DNA of 46,519 nt. It comes from Chloroflexota bacterium (GTDB lineage: Bacteria; Chloroflexota; Anaerolineae; Anaerolineales; Villigracilaceae). Shown here in pieces: positions 7,497 to 15,359 of this stretch; position 1 is the stretch's first letter; each line of letters begins with the position of its first letter. Below the pieces are notes generated by a model, which searched no databases, had not been told where the DNA came from, and saw nothing but the letters and a program-made list of their open reading frames with translations. Where the stretch lies: positions 1-46,519 of the forward strand of contig VGNO01000003.1 in assembly GCA_016865985.1 (NCBI GenBank), given 5' to 3'. The position numbers and the translations under genes are program-made.

Positions 7497-9674
7497 ATGA
7501 CAGATAAACTCACTCGACGAGATTTTCTCAAACTGGCGGGGACCGGCGCGGCTGCCACGGCCATCCTGACCGGCTGTGGCCCGGCTTCGCGTTATGTGGT
7601 GCGCGAGCCGTACACGCAGATGCCCGAATACACTTACAACGGCCAGAGCGCACACTACGCCACAACCTGCCGTGAATGCCCGGCCGGCTGCGGGATCGTC
7701 GTCCGCACCCACCAGGGACGCGCCATCAAGGTCGAAGGCAACAAGTTGCACCCGGTCAACCTGGGCAGGACCTGCGCCCGCGGCCAGGCATCCCTGCAGG
7801 GACTCTACAACCCCGACCGCGTGCAGGGTCCCGTCCGCCAGAATGGACGGGCGAGCGGCGCTTTCACCCCGCTCTCCTGGGAGGAGGCTGTTACCGTTGT
7901 CCGCGATGCGTTGACGGATGAAGGCCCGGGCGAGATCGCCTTCCTGCTCGGTTTGGCCCCCGACCACCTGGCTGACCTCGTGACCGGGGTCGCGGCTGCC
8001 CTCGGCGCGCCGGCCCCGATCCGCTATGGGGCATACAGCATGTTCGAGGCGCGTAATACCCTGGCCGAGGCAACCGGGCGGATGTTCGGTGAACGCCGCC
8101 TGCCGGTCTTCGACCTTGCCAATGCCGCTGTGACAGTCTCTTTCGGGGCCAATTTCCTGGAGACCTGGCTCTCACCCGTCGCCTACACGCGTGCCTATGC
8201 CCGTATGAGGCGCGGCGCGGCGGGAGAGCGCGGCCGCCTGGTACAGTTCGAGGCGCGCCAGTCGCAGACGGCTGCCAAAGCCGATGAATGGATCCCGTGC
8301 GTGCCGGGAACGGAAGGATCGCTGGCGCTCGCCATCGGGCGGCTGATTGCCGAAAGCCGGGGCGGCGCCATGCCAAAAGCCTTCCAGGGCGTGGATGCAG
8401 TTGCCAATGCGGCGGCAGCCGGCGTGGACGATGAAACCCTGGGGCGCATGGCGTCCCTGCTGGCCGGGGCAGACCGCCCGCTGGTCATCCCCGGCGGGGC
8501 GGCGCTCGGACAGAGCAACGGGCTGGAGACGGCGGAAGCCATCCTGGCTTTGAATGTCCTGCTCGGTAACTTGGGGCGGCCGGGCGGCGTTTTCCTGACC
8601 CCCGACCTTCCGGTCCATGCTGCGCATAACCGGCTGTCCGGTACGTTGGTGGACCTGGCCGGCCTGGTGGAAAAAATGAAAACCGGCCAGGTGAAATCCA
8701 TCTTCGTGCACGGTGTCAACCCGCTCTTCGAGATCCCGGCTGCGCTCGATTTCGCCGCCGCACTGGCACACGTGCCGCTGGTTGTCTCGTTCGCATCCTT
8801 CCCGGATGAGACTTCCGCTGAATCCGATTTCATCCTGCCCGACCACGCCTCCCTCGAATCGTGGGGCTACCAGTTCGCCGCCCCGGCCGCCGACCGACCG
8901 GCGCTCTCTGCTTCGCAGCCTGTTGTCATACCTTTTTACGATACGAAGGCTACTGCCGATGTGCTCCTGGCGGCCATCCAGTCCGCTGGGGGATCCCTGG
9001 CTGCCGCCGTCCCCTACCAGGACGAAGTGGCTTTCATCCGGGAATCTGTGCTCGCCCTGGTGACCGAAAGTGGGTACTTTAACGCCCCGGAGATCAATAC
9101 CTTCTGGGCGCAGTGGCAGCAGTACGGCGGATGGTGGAAGGCGGGATCCGGGCTGGGCGCTCCCCTGGCAGCCTCCGCCCTGGACCGGAGCCTGCAGGTC
9201 CCGCCGGCCGAATTCGAAGGCCAGGGAGAGTTCCTGTTCCTGGTTTACCCGTCGGCGTTGATGGGCGATGGGACGGGCGCCAACAAACCCTGGCTCCAGG
9301 AAACGCCCGACCCAATGACGACCGTCATGTGGAACTCGTGGGTGGAGATCAACCCCCTGACTGCGGATCATCTCGGCTTGAAGGACGATGATCTTGTCCG
9401 CCTCGTCTCTCCATACGGGGAACTGGCAGCGGTTGTCTACCGCTATCCGGCCATCCAGCCGGGCGTGGTTGCCATGCCGTTCGGGCAGGGGCACTCCACC
9501 TATGGCCGCTACGCGGCGGGGCGGGGCGCCAACCCGGCGGCGCTGCTGCCCCTCAAGAATAACGGCGCCGGCGACCTGGCTTTCGGGGCGGTGCGGGTCG
9601 ACATCCTGAAGACCGGCAAGTCCCAGCCGCTGGCGCGTAACGAGAGCCGCCTGGGTGTCTACGGCGAGGAGTAG
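7497..9674 (+). CDS. actB: Molybdopterin oxidoreductase-family subunit (ActB1-like)
   Basis: A 725-residue protein of the complex iron-sulfur molybdoenzyme superfamily. It starts with a twin-arginine signal (TRRDFLK, 6-12) followed by a hydrophobic stretch ending in a lipobox-like LTGC (24-27), so it is probably exported folded and possibly lipid-anchored. Four cysteines, C58, C61, C65 and C93 (C-x2-C-x3-C-x27-C), form a site typical for an N-terminal 4Fe-4S cluster. In known alternative complex III, ActB is a single fusion of this domain and an FeS domain, and its first half lacks molybdenum. Here the FeS part is a separate gene 3 nt downstream. A true Mo-dependent activity (polysulfide reductase-like) is the alternative. 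Confidence 0.85.
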   Translation: MTDKLTRRDFLKLAGTGAAATAILTGCGPASRYVVREPYTQMPEYTYNGQSAHYATTCRECPAGCGIVVRTHQGRAIKVEGNKLHPVNLGRTCARGQASLQGLYNPDRVQGPVRQNGRASGAFTPLSWEEAVTVVRDALTDEGPGEIAFLLGLAPDHLADLVTGVAAALGAPAPIRYGAYSMFEARNTLAEATGRMFGERRLPVFDLANAAVTVSFGANFLETWLSPVAYTRAYARMRRGAAGERGRLVQFEARQSQTAAKADEWIPCVPGTEGSLALAIGRLIAESRGGAMPKAFQGVDAVANAAAAGVDDETLGRMASLLAGADRPLVIPGGAALGQSNGLETAEAILALNVLLGNLGRPGGVFLTPDLPVHAAHNRLSGTLVDLAGLVEKMKTGQVKSIFVHGVNPLFEIPAALDFAAALAHVPLVVSFASFPDETSAESDFILPDHASLESWGYQFAAPAADRPALSASQPVVIPFYDTKATADVLLAAIQSAGGSLAAAVPYQDEVAFIRESVLALVTESGYFNAPEINTFWAQWQQYGGWWKAGSGLGAPLAASALDRSLQVPPAEFEGQGEFLFLVYPSALMGDGTGANKPWLQETPDPMTTVMWNSWVEINPLTADHLGLKDDDLVRLVSPYGELAAVVYRYPAIQPGVVAMPFGQGHSTYGRYAAGRGANPAALLPLKNNGAGDLAFGAVRVDILKTGKSQPLARNESRLGVYGEE

Positions 9675-9677
9675 AGA

Positions 9678-10418
9678 ATGAGAGAAGAGAAAATCCATCA
9701 ATACCGCGCGGAATGGAGCGAGGCCGAACAGGGGAAATGGGGGCTGGTGGTGGACCAGGACCTGTGCACCGGCTGCCAGGCCTGCGTGACCGCCTGCGCC
9801 ATGGAGAACAACATCCCCTTCGTGGGCGAGGAGGACACAGCCTACGGGCGCGCCATGCACTGGATCCGGCTGGAGCGGTTCTGGGAAGGCGAGTATCCGG
9901 AAGTGAAAGCGACCCCCTTCCAGGCGGTGATGTGCCAGCAGTGCGGCTCCGCGCCGTGCGAACCGGTCTGCCCGGTCTTTGCCTCGGTACACAGCCAGAA
10001 CGAGAAGTTGAATGTGCAGGTCTATAACCGCTGTGTGGGGACGCGCTACTGCGCCAACAACTGTCCCTACGTGGCGCGCACCTTCAACTGGCGGGATTAC
10101 GACCGCCCTGAGCCGCTCAATAACCAACTCAATCCCGATGTGACCGTGCGGCGGCGCGGCATCATGGAAAAGTGCACTTTCTGCGTCCAGCGCATCCGTA
10201 TGACAGAGGACCAGGCACGCGCCGATGGGCGTGAAGTGTACGATGGCGAGATCGAACCGGCCTGCGTCCAGGCCTGCCCGGGCGAAGCGCTGGTCTTCGG
10301 GCGGATCGACGACCCGCAGAGCGCGGTCAGCAAGCGGATGAAAAATGGGCGCGCCGTCAAACTGCTCGAAGAACTGGGCGCCCAGCCGCGCGTCACGTAT
10401 CTCAAGGGAGGGGCATAA
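9678..10418 (+). CDS. actB: 4Fe-4S ferredoxin-type electron transfer subunit (ActB2/NrfC-like)
   Basis: 246 residues with four cysteine groups of the NrfC/PsrB/DmsB family: CTGCQACVTAC (30-40), CQQCGSAPCEPVC, CVGTRYCANNC and CTFCVQRI followed by CVQAC. These bind up to four cubane clusters that carry electrons between the large subunit and haem or quinol sites. The gene follows the molybdopterin-family gene after 3 nt and overlaps the NrfD-like gene by one base, a tight operon. Having no signal peptide of its own, it probably rides out with the Tat-dependent partner. It corresponds to the C-terminal half of ActB in organisms where the two are fused. Confidence 0.9.
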   Translation: MREEKIHQYRAEWSEAEQGKWGLVVDQDLCTGCQACVTACAMENNIPFVGEEDTAYGRAMHWIRLERFWEGEYPEVKATPFQAVMCQQCGSAPCEPVCPVFASVHSQNEKLNVQVYNRCVGTRYCANNCPYVARTFNWRDYDRPEPLNNQLNPDVTVRRRGIMEKCTFCVQRIRMTEDQARADGREVYDGEIEPACVQACPGEALVFGRIDDPQSAVSKRMKNGRAVKLLEELGAQPRVTYLKGGA

Positions 10419-11842
10419 TGACAGAAGCGCTCGAACATTCCCCCGGCCACGAACTGGAGCGCCTGCGCCAGGAACACCTGATGCTGGACCCCAGGCCGCG
10501 CGGCGAGATGAATGCGCTGGTGATGGAAGCCATGCACACGACATCCTGGAAGTTCAAGATGGTCTTCGCCCTGCTGTCGGTCGTGGTGGCCGTCTGCCTG
10601 TTCGGGGTCTGGGGCTACTTGATCGCCGAAGGGATGGGCGCGGCCGGCCTGACCGACCCCGTCTACTGGGGCATTTTCCTGGTCAACACCGTCTTCTGGA
10701 TCGGCATCAGCCACGCCGGGACCTTCGTTTCGGCCCTGTTGCGGGTCTTCAAGGCTGAGTACCGCCGACCGTTCACGCGCGCAGCTGAATTGATGACCAC
10801 TTTCGGCCTGGTGCAGGCCGCTTTGAGCGTTTTCATGCACATGGGGCGTGTCTGGCTCTCATACTGGTTGTTCCCCTATCCCAACGAGCGCGGCCTGTGG
10901 CCCAATTTCCACTCGCCGCTTTCCTGGGATTTCCTGGCGATCAACACCTACCTGCTGGCCTCCACCATGTACCTGTTCCTGCCGCTCATCCCGGACCTGG
11001 CGATGGCGCGCGACCGCTCCACCGGCTGGCGAAAAACCCTCTACCGCATCCTGTCGCTCGGCTTTCGCGGCGCCGAAGGCGAGTGGACACACCTGCGGAC
11101 CGCCATGAACATCTTCGCCTTCGCCATCCTGCCGGTCATGTTCAGCGTCCACACCATCGTTTCGTGGGACTTCGCGGCGGCCATGCGCCCGGGTTGGAAC
11201 TCGACCATCTTCGGACCGTACTTCGTGGTCGGCGCGCTGCACTCCGGCATTGCGGCGGTCGCCATGGTGCTGGTGGTTGTGCGCGCCACGATGAAGAATA
11301 TGAAATACTTCATCCGCCCGGAGGTCTTCGATGCGCTCGGTAAATTGATGCTGATCGTTTCGATGGGATGGGCATATTTCTTCTTCAACGATTACATGGT
11401 GCAGTGGTATGGGGGCGATAGTTTCACCGATACCCTGCTGCATTTCCACGAGAACGGGCCGCTGGGCTGGATGTGGTTTTCGATGCTCATCTTCAACGTT
11501 GCCGTCCCCTGGCTGACGCTCTGGAACAGGCGGGTCCGCCGCAATCCGTGGGCGCTCTTTGGCATCGGCCTGTTCATCAACATCGGCATGTGGTTCGAAC
11601 GCTATATCATCATCCCCACCTCGTTGACGATCAACTTCATGCCTTTCACCTGGCGGGAATACGTGCCCGGAGTCGAGGCGCCGTTAGGCATCGGGACACT
11701 GGCCTTCTTCATCCTGCTCTACATGGCTGCCAGTAAACTGGTACCGCTCGTGCCGGTCTGGGAGGTGCAGGAAGGCCAGATGGCGCACAGCCTGCGCAAG
11801 GTCGGCAAAGAGACAATTGTCTCGGTGGCAGAAATGGAATAG
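10418..11842 (+). CDS. actC: NrfD/PsrC-like quinol-binding membrane subunit (ActC-like)
   Basis: A 474-residue polytopic protein with about ten hydrophobic segments. Family features include GIFLVNTVFWIGISHAGT, the EYRRPFTRAAE loop, and FSVHTIVSWDFA followed by a conserved GPYFVVGALHSG helix. NrfD-type subunits bind menaquinol at the outer side of the membrane and pass electrons to the FeS subunit. Alternative complex III normally has two such subunits (ActC and ActF); only this one is encoded here. The start overlaps the previous stop by one base, and DUF3341 follows 8 nt later. An FeS-coupled menaquinol oxidase role is well supported by context. Confidence 0.92.
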   Translation: MTEALEHSPGHELERLRQEHLMLDPRPRGEMNALVMEAMHTTSWKFKMVFALLSVVVAVCLFGVWGYLIAEGMGAAGLTDPVYWGIFLVNTVFWIGISHAGTFVSALLRVFKAEYRRPFTRAAELMTTFGLVQAALSVFMHMGRVWLSYWLFPYPNERGLWPNFHSPLSWDFLAINTYLLASTMYLFLPLIPDLAMARDRSTGWRKTLYRILSLGFRGAEGEWTHLRTAMNIFAFAILPVMFSVHTIVSWDFAAAMRPGWNSTIFGPYFVVGALHSGIAAVAMVLVVVRATMKNMKYFIRPEVFDALGKLMLIVSMGWAYFFFNDYMVQWYGGDSFTDTLLHFHENGPLGWMWFSMLIFNVAVPWLTLWNRRVRRNPWALFGIGLFINIGMWFERYIIIPTSLTINFMPFTWREYVPGVEAPLGIGTLAFFILLYMAASKLVPLVPVWEVQEGQMAHSLRKVGKETIVSVAEME

Positions 11843-11850
11843 GAGGCGGT

Positions 11851-12375
11851 ATGACCGAAAAAATTTCCCTCCTGGCGCTTTTCCCCGATATCGACCCGGC
11901 AGCGCAGGCAGTCGAAAAACTGCGCGGCATGGGGCTGACGGACGACGATATGAATGTCATCTCCGGTACCCCGGCGACGGAGGCCATGCTCGGGCGGCCG
12001 CACCAGTGGTCGAATGTGCCGCGCCTGGCGCTGGGCGGCGCGCTGGGCGGGTTCCTTATCGGCGTGTTCTTCGCCTTCGGGACCCCCTACCTGTACCCGA
12101 TCGAGGTGGGCGGCCAGCCGCTGATACCGGTCCCGCCCAGCGTGGTCGTCCTGTTCGAGATGACGATGCTGGGTTTGCTGGTGGCCACCTTCCTGGGCGT
12201 CTTCCTCGATAGCCGCTTCCCTTCCTATGCGCCCAAGGAATATGTACCGCAGATCAGCGACGGGAAGATAGCCGTTTTCTTCGAGTGCCCGGTTGAAAAG
12301 CGAAAAAAGATCACGGATGCCCTGGCTGCCCTCGGAGCGGAATCCATCCAGCCTGCGGAGGCGCAAAAACTATGA
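11851..12375 (+). CDS. actD: DUF3341 membrane subunit (ActD-like)
   Basis: 174 residues. The N-terminal ~55 residues form a soluble alpha/beta region with PDIDPAAQAVEKLRGMGLTDDDMNV, typical of DUF3341. Two membrane helices follow (about 60-82 and 97-118), then a soluble C-terminus. In alternative complex III this is ActD, a small integral subunit of structural role with no cofactor. It is preceded by GGAGG and overlaps the next cytochrome gene by four bases (ATGA), so the stoichiometry of the two is probably coupled. Confidence 0.9.
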   Translation: MTEKISLLALFPDIDPAAQAVEKLRGMGLTDDDMNVISGTPATEAMLGRPHQWSNVPRLALGGALGGFLIGVFFAFGTPYLYPIEVGGQPLIPVPPSVVVLFEMTMLGLLVATFLGVFLDSRFPSYAPKEYVPQISDGKIAVFFECPVEKRKKITDALAALGAESIQPAEAQKL

Positions 12376-12878
12376 GCCTGACCAACCGCCTGCTCCTGGT
12401 CGGCAGCGTTGTGGTGATCCTGTCCGGCGCGCTGCTCCTGTTCACCTACGATGTCATCAAGATCGACTGGATCTCCTTCATGGAAATCCAGCCATCCTAT
12501 AAACCAATGGAAAATCCGCTGCCCGTCCCGGCGCAATCCATCCCGGTCGAGGGCGCGGCTTATGTTCCAGGCATGGGAGCGCCGGCCAACCCCATCCCGG
12601 CCGACGAAGTGTCGCTGGCGCGCGGGGCGCAATTGTACAGCATCAACTGCGCCCACTGCCACGGGACGGGCGGACAGGGTGACGGTCCAATTGCTCCTTT
12701 CCTGGCGGTAAAGCAGCCGGCCGACCTGACCGGCGACCTGGTGCAGTCCAAGAGCGACGGAGCCCTGTTCCTGGTCATCTCCACCGGGGTGACGAATACC
12801 ATGCCGGCCTTGAACGAGAACCTGTCGGTGCGCGAGCGCTGGGACGTGGTCAATTACCTGCGGACGCTGCGGCCATAG
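12372..12878 (+). CDS. actE: Monohaem cytochrome c subunit (ActE-like)
   Basis: 168 residues with an N-terminal membrane anchor or uncleaved signal (7-25), a Pro-rich linker and one class I cytochrome c domain. The haem motif is CAHCH (93-97) after LARGAQLYSINC, and the probable axial methionine lies in TNTMPALNENLS. The C-terminal helix is VRERWDVVNYLRTL. In alternative complex III, ActE is the monohaem cytochrome that delivers electrons to a terminal oxidase or soluble carrier. No oxidase genes are in the window, so the acceptor lies elsewhere. Confidence 0.9.
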   Translation: MSLTNRLLLVGSVVVILSGALLLFTYDVIKIDWISFMEIQPSYKPMENPLPVPAQSIPVEGAAYVPGMGAPANPIPADEVSLARGAQLYSINCAHCHGTGGQGDGPIAPFLAVKQPADLTGDLVQSKSDGALFLVISTGVTNTMPALNENLSVRERWDVVNYLRTLRP

Positions 12879-12896
12879 GGCTGGAGGGACAGAACC

Positions 12897-13532
12897 ATGA
12901 AACGAGATTTCAATACTTGGATGTTGTTCCTGATCTTCGGGATGCCTGTGCTCTTCCTGGCATTCATCGCCGGGTTGTACTTCATCCCGTGCGGTTTGAA
13001 CAACGATTGTTCGCAAGCCACACTGCCGGGAGTTATCCATACTCCGGTCCCGACCATCATCCCGGCAACCATGGTCGCGCCTGAGCCGGGTGAGGCGGCG
13101 GTTGGCAGTGGATGCTCCGTATCAGCGCGGACGCTGCTGCAGGCCTGGGCTTCCAGCGGCTCCCCGGATGTCGGCCCCTTCGAGTTCATCGACGCCAGTG
13201 GGACGGTCTGTACCGCGACTTATGCAGATGTCTCCCGGTTATTTAGTGAAGCCAACCTGTGGTACCCTGGCGCGCTGGCCTGCATAACCTGCCACCATTC
13301 GAACCTGTCTGCGGCTTCGGCCCAGTTGGACCTGAGCGCCTATGCCGGGATGGCGGCCGGTTCGCGGCGCGCGACCGCTGGCGCCTTGGGGAATGACATC
13401 CTGGGCGCGGGCGAGTGGGATTCATCCATCCTCAACCGGCAGTTATTCGTGTTGAAAGTCATGCCCTTCGGCCGCCCGCCCGGGCTGGTCAGTGAAGAGG
13501 GTCCGACTATCCTTGCAGGGAAACCAAAATGA
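12897..13532 (+). CDS. Membrane-anchored protein with one haem c motif, unknown
   Basis: 211 residues with one N-terminal membrane helix (~9-28), a Thr/Pro linker, and a compact C-terminal domain holding a single CITCH haem motif (129-133). Two further cysteine pairs (C32/C38, C73/C105) may form disulfides. The segment SANLSAASAQLDLSAYAG-like after the haem motif resembles planctomycete-type cytochrome c domains. It is the last gene of the operon, 18 nt after the ActE-like gene and followed by a terminator. I did not recognise it as a standard alternative complex III subunit; it may be an extra electron exit. The second NrfD-like subunit expected in this complex is not found here. Confidence 0.7.
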   Translation: MKRDFNTWMLFLIFGMPVLFLAFIAGLYFIPCGLNNDCSQATLPGVIHTPVPTIIPATMVAPEPGEAAVGSGCSVSARTLLQAWASSGSPDVGPFEFIDASGTVCTATYADVSRLFSEANLWYPGALACITCHHSNLSAASAQLDLSAYAGMAAGSRRATAGALGNDILGAGEWDSSILNRQLFVLKVMPFGRPPGLVSEEGPTILAGKPK

Positions 13533-13534
13533 CA

Positions 13535-13572
13535 AAAAATCCCCCGGCCATCTGTTCAGCCGGGGGGTTTTT
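13535..13572. terminator. Bidirectional terminator between the cytochrome operon and tRNA-Ser
   Basis: CCCCCGGC (13541-13548) pairs with GCCGGGGG (13559-13566). A run of A precedes it and a run of T follows, so it can stop the operon on the plus strand and tRNA-Ser on the minus strand. Confidence 0.9.
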
Positions 13573-13573
13573 G

Positions 13574-13661
13574 TGGCGGAGAGGGCGGGATTCGAACCCG
13601 CGAACCTTGTGGGTTACACGCTTTCCAAGCGTGCGCGCTAAGCCAGCTACGCGACCTCTCC
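13574..13661 (-). tRNA. tRNA-Ser(GGA)
   Basis: An 88-nt class II tRNA on the minus strand. The acceptor stem GGAGAGG/CCTCTCC closes it, the anticodon loop is TTGGAAA with anticodon GGA (codons UCC/UCU), the long variable arm has an AACC/GGTT stem, and the T arm contains GGGTTCGAATCCC. The discriminator base is G, as expected for serine, and CCA is encoded. Confidence 0.97.
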
Positions 13662-13689
13662 AGTAAGGCGGGCGAATTATACCGTATTT

Positions 13690-14925
13690 TCAACCGGTGG
13701 TCACGGCTGCCAGTTTGAGGGCCTCGGGTTTGCCGGGATCCGCCTTTTCACTGCCGCCCAGCGGCTCGGTGCGTTTCTTGAGAGGCGCGGATGGCGCCTG
13801 GCGCGGCTCGATCATACCCCAGCGACTGGCGCCCAGGTAGAGGATCTCCAGGATCAGGTCTGTGTAGGAGATGCCGTGGGCGTTGGTCTGGAGACAGAGG
13901 TCGCTGTAATCGGGCGTCAGGCCGGGCAGGGTGTAGATCTCGGTGGGGGGCGGCTGGCCTTCGGCGTCCAGGCGGATGTCGGTGCGTGAGACATCCAGCG
14001 CGCCGAGCACCACATGCGCCCGCCAGGCCAGGTGGTGGAGTTTACGGGTCAATTCCGGGTCGGTTGGGGCCGGGCAGAGGTAACCGGGCGCGCCTTCCGA
14101 ACCGATGGACTGCGCCTTGGCTTCCAGTCCATAGATGCTGGGGGTGACCGAGCGGCTGTTGTCCAGTTCGAGCACCGGCAGGCGCAGGGAGCCGTCCTTT
14201 TCGTACCATTCCGGGTGGCGGGAGTAGAGGGCGGCGTCGCGGCGGCCGAGCACACCGACGGTGAATTCGCGCCCGGGCAGGAAAACCTCCACCAACGCCG
14301 GCTGGTTGTACATGCGGATGATGTACTCGACCCGCTCGCGCAACTCGGTCTCGTTGTTGACGATGGCGCGCGTGTCCACCCCCATACCGGTCCCTTCGCG
14401 CGCCGGTTTGACGAACAACGGGAAGTGCCTGATCAACTCGGGGCGTAACGGCTCGTCGTTGAAGGTGAATTCCTGGAAAGGCGCCACCGGCAGGCGGCGG
14501 TCACGCCAGATGCGCTTGGTGAGGGTCTTGTCGAGCGAGATGGCGTTCGTCAGGACGCGCGAACCGGTATATGGGATCTGGAGAAGTTCCAGCAGGGCGG
14601 GCGTCAGGGCTTCCCGGGCATCCCCGCCCAGCCCTTCGGCGATGTTGAAACAGATGTCGGGGCGGGATTCCTGCAGGGCAAATGGCAGGTTCCGGTCAGC
14701 CTGGATGAAGATGGTCTGGTGGCCGTCGGTCTCGATCGCCCCCCGGATATGGTCGATGGTTTCGATGTAATCGTAATCCGCGCCGGTATCGGGGGGGGCA
14801 TCGGGCGGCAGTTCGCGGTCGTGCTCCTTGATGTTGGCAAGCACGGCCACCCGCCACGGAGGTGACGGGCGCGGGGTGGAACTGGGAGGTTTTTCGTTTT
14901 CCTTATCCTGCATGGTTGAGTTCAT
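13690..14925 (-). CDS. D-alanine-D-alanine ligase-like ATP-grasp protein
   Basis: 411 residues. Ddl-type features are CFNIAEGLGGDAREALTPALLELLQIPYTGS (N-terminal and substrate loop), ISLDKTLTKRIW, FPLFVKPAREGTGMGV (glycine-rich ATP-grasp loop), and the metal/ATP end VSRTDIRLD followed by TEIYTLPGLTPDYSDL. In true Ddl the last element is EINTLPGMT; here it is EIYTLPGLT, still an ATP-grasp metal site. The ~30-residue basic/Pro N-terminus and the ~50-residue C-terminal tail are longer than in Ddl. It probably ligates amino acids, but the substrate is not fixed by the sequence. The start at 14925 has GAGG 7 nt upstream. It is a single gene divergent from the atp locus. Confidence 0.8.
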   Translation of the reverse strand: MNSTMQDKENEKPPSSTPRPSPPWRVAVLANIKEHDRELPPDAPPDTGADYDYIETIDHIRGAIETDGHQTIFIQADRNLPFALQESRPDICFNIAEGLGGDAREALTPALLELLQIPYTGSRVLTNAISLDKTLTKRIWRDRRLPVAPFQEFTFNDEPLRPELIRHFPLFVKPAREGTGMGVDTRAIVNNETELRERVEYIIRMYNQPALVEVFLPGREFTVGVLGRRDAALYSRHPEWYEKDGSLRLPVLELDNSRSVTPSIYGLEAKAQSIGSEGAPGYLCPAPTDPELTRKLHHLAWRAHVVLGALDVSRTDIRLDAEGQPPPTEIYTLPGLTPDYSDLCLQTNAHGISYTDLILEILYLGASRWGMIEPRQAPSAPLKKRTEPLGGSEKADPGKPEALKLAAVTTG

Positions 14926-14940
14926 CTTCGTTCCTCTACT

Positions 14941-14990
14941 TTGTAAGTATTCTTGCGGGCGTAGTATAAAACAAACTGTCCAGATGACAA
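14941..14990. promoter_or_regulatory. Divergent promoter pair
   Basis: On the minus strand TTGTCA (14985-14990), 16 nt and TATACT (14963-14968) point to the ATP-grasp gene. On the plus strand TTGTAA (14941-14946), 18 nt and TATAAA (14965-14970) point toward the atp locus. The two -10 boxes share bases, so the promoters should interfere. Confidence 0.6.
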
Positions 14991-15015
14991 GAGGTCAATT
15001 GCCCGTTCGAAGGTT

Positions 15016-15058
15016 GGCGCCCGGCACAGAAAAGGGACGACTCTGCCTGCCGGGCGCC
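15016..15058. repeat. Long perfect hairpin upstream of the atp locus
   Basis: GGCGCCCGGCA (15016-15026) and TGCCGGGCGCC (15048-15058) form an 11-bp stem around a 21-nt loop that itself contains CAGA/TCTG. No T run follows, so it is not a standard terminator. The rest of the 434-nt region from 14926 to 15359 holds the divergent promoters, the M42 relic and the atpA leader. Confidence 0.6.
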
Positions 15059-15175
15059 TTCCCGAGGGCGAATCGATTCGAAACTAGACAAGCGTGCGGC
15101 TTTCAGGTATCATATGTCCGTTCTGCCGCCAGCCGGCAGGCGTAAACTGAATACATTTGGAGAATTCCATTTCGC

Positions 15176-15280
15176 ATGGACTTGTTCGAGCGACAAAAAG
15201 ACCTGACCGAAGCCCATGGCGTGCCCGGATATGAGAAACCTATCCGGGCAAACGTTCGTAAATACCTGCAACCATTCGGG
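15176..15280 (+). pseudogene. M42-family aminopeptidase relic (N-terminus only)
   Basis: The frame starting at ATG 15176 gives about 35 residues, MDLFERQKDLTEAHGVPGYE and then KPIRANVRKYLQPFG, which match the start of M42 glutamyl aminopeptidase/endoglucanase-type peptidases (LLKxLTEAxGVSGYExPVR pattern). The family is normally ~340-360 residues. After about 15280 the frame changes to unrelated low-complexity sequence and ends at 15367, inside the atpA start. None of the metal-binding residues is retained, so it cannot be active. I infer a deletion that joined the peptidase start to the region just upstream of atpA. Confidence 0.65.
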
Positions 15281-15359
15281 GGACCAGACCCAGATGGGTC
15301 CGGCGGCGTGACCTGCCAGCCAGGAAATTCGTTTAATCCCACTCCAGCGTGGAGGCGAA

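Noticed and set aside
8172-10544. 790-codon open frame on the minus strand across the molybdopterin and FeS genes
   Set aside because: It runs antisense to three well-supported genes, has low-complexity composition and no recognisable domain.
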